Assembly: GCA_964462135.1 (NCBI GenBank)
Contig: CAYWWK010000010.1
Location: 1 to 60,873, forward strand
Direction of reading: 5' to 3'
Length of the DNA: 60,873 bases
Source of the DNA: MGBC163016 sp964462135
Lineage (GTDB): Bacteria; Actinomycetota; Coriobacteriia; Coriobacteriales; Eggerthellaceae
The notes under the pieces were generated by a model. It had not been told where the DNA came from. It worked only from the letters and a program-made list of their open reading frames with translations, and made no database searches. Both the position numbers and the translations under genes were made by a program. Of the stretch, positions 59,293 through 60,873 are shown piece by piece. Within the stretch, counting starts at the first letter, position 1. Each line of letters starts with the position of its first letter.

Positions 59293-60576
59293 ATGCGCGT
59301 GAGATCTGGCGAAGAGTCAAGACTGGGTTTGGAAGAGGTTCCTCAAAGGCTCGTCCCGGTCATCCTTGGTGGGGATATCCTCGTTTACTCGTTCATGCGT
59401 GGTTTTCACGACGCCTACGGGCTCACGTCCCTCGTGCTTGCATCAGCTGACATCAAGTTTCTCTCCACGAGCCGTCTGTGCGAATATCGTGTACTTGACA
59501 GGATTGACGAGGATGGCTTTCTCGCAGACTATCTTGAGGGACTGGGTGCCGAGATAGCCAAAGCGGGGAAGGTTGGATTCCTTGTCGGATCAGGAGATTG
59601 GTACGCACGCATCTTGTCCGAGAACAAGGAGCGTCTCTCAGAGTACTTCATCATTCCCTACATTGACTTTGCACTGCTCGATGAGATCACGCAGAAGGAA
59701 CGCTTCTACGAGATATGCGAAGAGGAGGGGATATCCTTTCCCAAGACGATCGTTGCGGATTGCGGTGATCCTGCGGCAAAGCTTGATCTCAACGCCTTTC
59801 CCTATCCGGTCATCGCGAAGCCATCGAATTCAGCGCGCTATCATTACGCTGAGTTTCCGGGGAAGAAGAAGATCTTCGAGGTTGAAACGCCCGATGAGCT
59901 CAACGTCATCTTCGAGAACATGAAGGCATCTTCCTATGATCGCGAACTCATAGTCCAGGATTTCATTCCCGGTGGCGATGATGCTATGTATTCCATAACC
60001 ATGTTTGCTGCAAGGGGGGAGGTTCGCCTTGCAGCCGCCGGCCGTGTCGTTTTGCAGGATCATGATCCCACGGCTATCGGAAATCCGGTCTGCATTATAG
60101 ATGCATGGCCTGAACGGGCAATCGACCAGGCAAAGGCATTCCTTGCAAGGGTCGGGTATGAAGGGTATGCCAACTTCGATGTCAAATATGACGCAAGGGA
60201 TGGGTCGTATCGTTTTTTCGAAGTGAACACCCGGCCAGGGCGCAACTCGTATTATGTGACGCTGGCAGGTGTGAATTTCGTGGAGCCACTGGTTGAATGG
60301 TTCGCCTGCGGAGTGATTTCGCGCCTGCACGATGCCCGCAAGCCATATCTCTATACCTGCGTTCCCTCCTACGTCATCAAGCGCAGCGTCGAAGACGAGG
60401 AATTGAGGGATCGCGTTCTTGGGAGATACCGGGCGGGCAATGCGCGGTTTCCCCTGTTCAATCAAGAAGACACCCGTGCCCACCAGTTCTGGTCTGCGCT
60501 TACATACTGGAATCAGATCCCGAAGTTCAGGCGCTATCTTTGGAAGACCGGGGGGAAGCAGGCTTCAGTCGAATGA
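59293..60576 (+). CDS. ATP-grasp ligase resembling D-aspartate-peptidoglycan ligase
   Basis: The 427-residue ATP-grasp protein has a pre-ATP domain (PVILGGDILVYSFMRGFHDAYG), YFIIPYIDFALLDEITQKE, an ATP-binding lysine region YPVIAKPSNS, the loop VQDFIPGGDDAM and the metal-binding FEVNTRPGRNSYYVTLAG. From memory these segments align well with Enterococcus faecium Aslfm, which adds D-aspartate to the stem lysine to build the cross-bridge, and the length is similar (about 436). The position after murJ supports a wall role. The amino acid added is not proven; other carboxylate-amine ligases are possible. AGGAAGGAG precedes ATG 59293. Confidence 0.75.
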   Translation: MRVRSGEESRLGLEEVPQRLVPVILGGDILVYSFMRGFHDAYGLTSLVLASADIKFLSTSRLCEYRVLDRIDEDGFLADYLEGLGAEIAKAGKVGFLVGSGDWYARILSENKERLSEYFIIPYIDFALLDEITQKERFYEICEEEGISFPKTIVADCGDPAAKLDLNAFPYPVIAKPSNSARYHYAEFPGKKKIFEVETPDELNVIFENMKASSYDRELIVQDFIPGGDDAMYSITMFAARGEVRLAAAGRVVLQDHDPTAIGNPVCIIDAWPERAIDQAKAFLARVGYEGYANFDVKYDARDGSYRFFEVNTRPGRNSYYVTLAGVNFVEPLVEWFACGVISRLHDARKPYLYTCVPSYVIKRSVEDEELRDRVLGRYRAGNARFPLFNQEDTRAHQFWSALTYWNQIPKFRRYLWKTGGKQASVE

Positions 60577-60642
60577 GCGTGATATCCCTGAGCGGATTCA
60601 TGTGCCTTTCATCGGGAGATACGCCCGGGGGCGTGTTCAGTG

Positions 60643-60671
60643 TTGACACTGCTATTTCCGTACCGTATCAT
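60643..60671 (+). promoter_or_regulatory. Strong promoter upstream of tRNA-Tyr
   Basis: TTGACA (60643-60648), exactly 17 bp, then TATCAT (60666-60671). It lies about 155 bp before the tRNA and is the best sigma70-type promoter in the window. The 250-bp gap (60577-60826) holds this promoter and a tandem repeat, and no gene that I can support. Confidence 0.65.
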
Positions 60672-60762
60672 TCCACTTCGCTTGCAATGAAGACACATAC
60701 GTCTGAAGCCAAGCCGCAACTTGAAAATCTCACATGGATATCTACCCTTCCGAGGTGCGGAG

Positions 60763-60825
60763 CATGTTCGGCATGATCCGCATGTTGCACGGAACATGTT
60801 TGGCATGATCCGTATGTTTCAGGAA
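60763..60825 (+). repeat. Two-unit tandem repeat in the tRNA leader
   Basis: A 32-bp unit (60763-60794) and a 31-bp unit (60795-60825) share CATGTT-C/T-GGCATGATCCG-C/T-ATGTT and end in GGAA, directly before the tRNA. Possible processing or pause element, or simply a slippage duplication. Confidence 0.75.
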
Positions 60826-60826
60826 T

Positions 60827-60873
60827 GGGCGTGTGCCCGAGTGGTTAAAGGGGACGGGCTGTAAACCCGTTGG
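60827..60873 (+). tRNA. tRNA-Tyr(GUA), 5' part
   Basis: The first 47 nt are in the window: acceptor strand GGGCGTG, D arm CCCGAGTGGTTAAAGGGG, and anticodon stem ACGGG/CCCGT around loop CTGTAAA with anticodon GTA at 60861-60863. The bases after the stem begin the long class II variable arm expected for bacterial tRNA-Tyr. The rest lies beyond the window end. Confidence 0.93.

Noticed and set aside
60763..60825. Tandem repeat considered as a CRISPR array
   Set aside because: Only two directly abutting units with no unique spacers and no cas genes in the window.

Overview
The window is about 60.9 kb of moderately GC-rich DNA with strong bacterial coding signatures. Several things point to an anaerobic actinobacterium of the Coriobacteriia, most likely Eggerthellaceae (a Slackia/Eggerthella-like gut organism): three molybdopterin oxidoreductases, an Fe-S Old-Yellow-Enzyme type reductase, a secreted family of coiled-coil NlpC/P60 hydrolases, and frequent TTG/GTG starts. 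The genus is inference only.

Layout. 1-9955: housekeeping block with the end of rpsA, then coaE, uvrB, recN, a secreted coiled-coil/RlpA-like protein, pheS and pheT. 9956-10802: about 850 bp with no convincing gene but many perfect hairpins, next to a self-inhibited (class III) Fic gene. 11528-29111: redox accessory region. It holds an enoate-reductase-like flavoenzyme, a minus-strand pair (PhnP-like metallo-hydrolase plus an acetylene-hydratase-like molybdo/tungstoenzyme), a three-subunit molybdoenzyme operon (catalytic / four-cluster ferredoxin / NrfD anchor), and a seven-gene cluster: HdrB-like double-CCG protein, molybdoenzyme, DUF2064 transferase, radical SAM protein, ferredoxin-DUF169 fusion, GNAT, and a convergent PadR regulator. 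29425-32854: glmS, acpS, nnrD. 32953-41718: two paralogous Pro/Gln-rich membrane proteins around a small secreted protein, an orphan Phd-like antitoxin, ligA and an LCP cell-wall ligase. 41871-48493: molybdate uptake and cofactor synthesis (modA, a fused modB, modC, moaA, moaC) running into pyk. 48603-60873: yebC, an aminotransferase, putP, four tandem NlpC/P60 hydrolases (the last two share a nearly identical 482-bp start), murJ, an ATP-grasp ligase resembling D-aspartate ligase, and the first 47 nt of tRNA-Tyr(GUA).

How it fits together: modABC imports the metal and MoaA/MoaC make cyclic pyranopterin, supplying the three molybdoenzymes. The NrfD operon is a membrane quinone-linked respiratory enzyme. 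The acetylene-hydratase-like enzyme has no electron-transfer partner and may catalyse a non-redox reaction. The HdrB/radical-SAM/DUF169 cluster matches no system I can name and is the best candidate for undescribed biology. The envelope genes (RlpA-like, LCP, NlpC/P60 array, MurJ, ATP-grasp ligase) form a second theme of peptidoglycan building and remodelling. All homology statements are from reading the sequence and from memory of families; no search was run.
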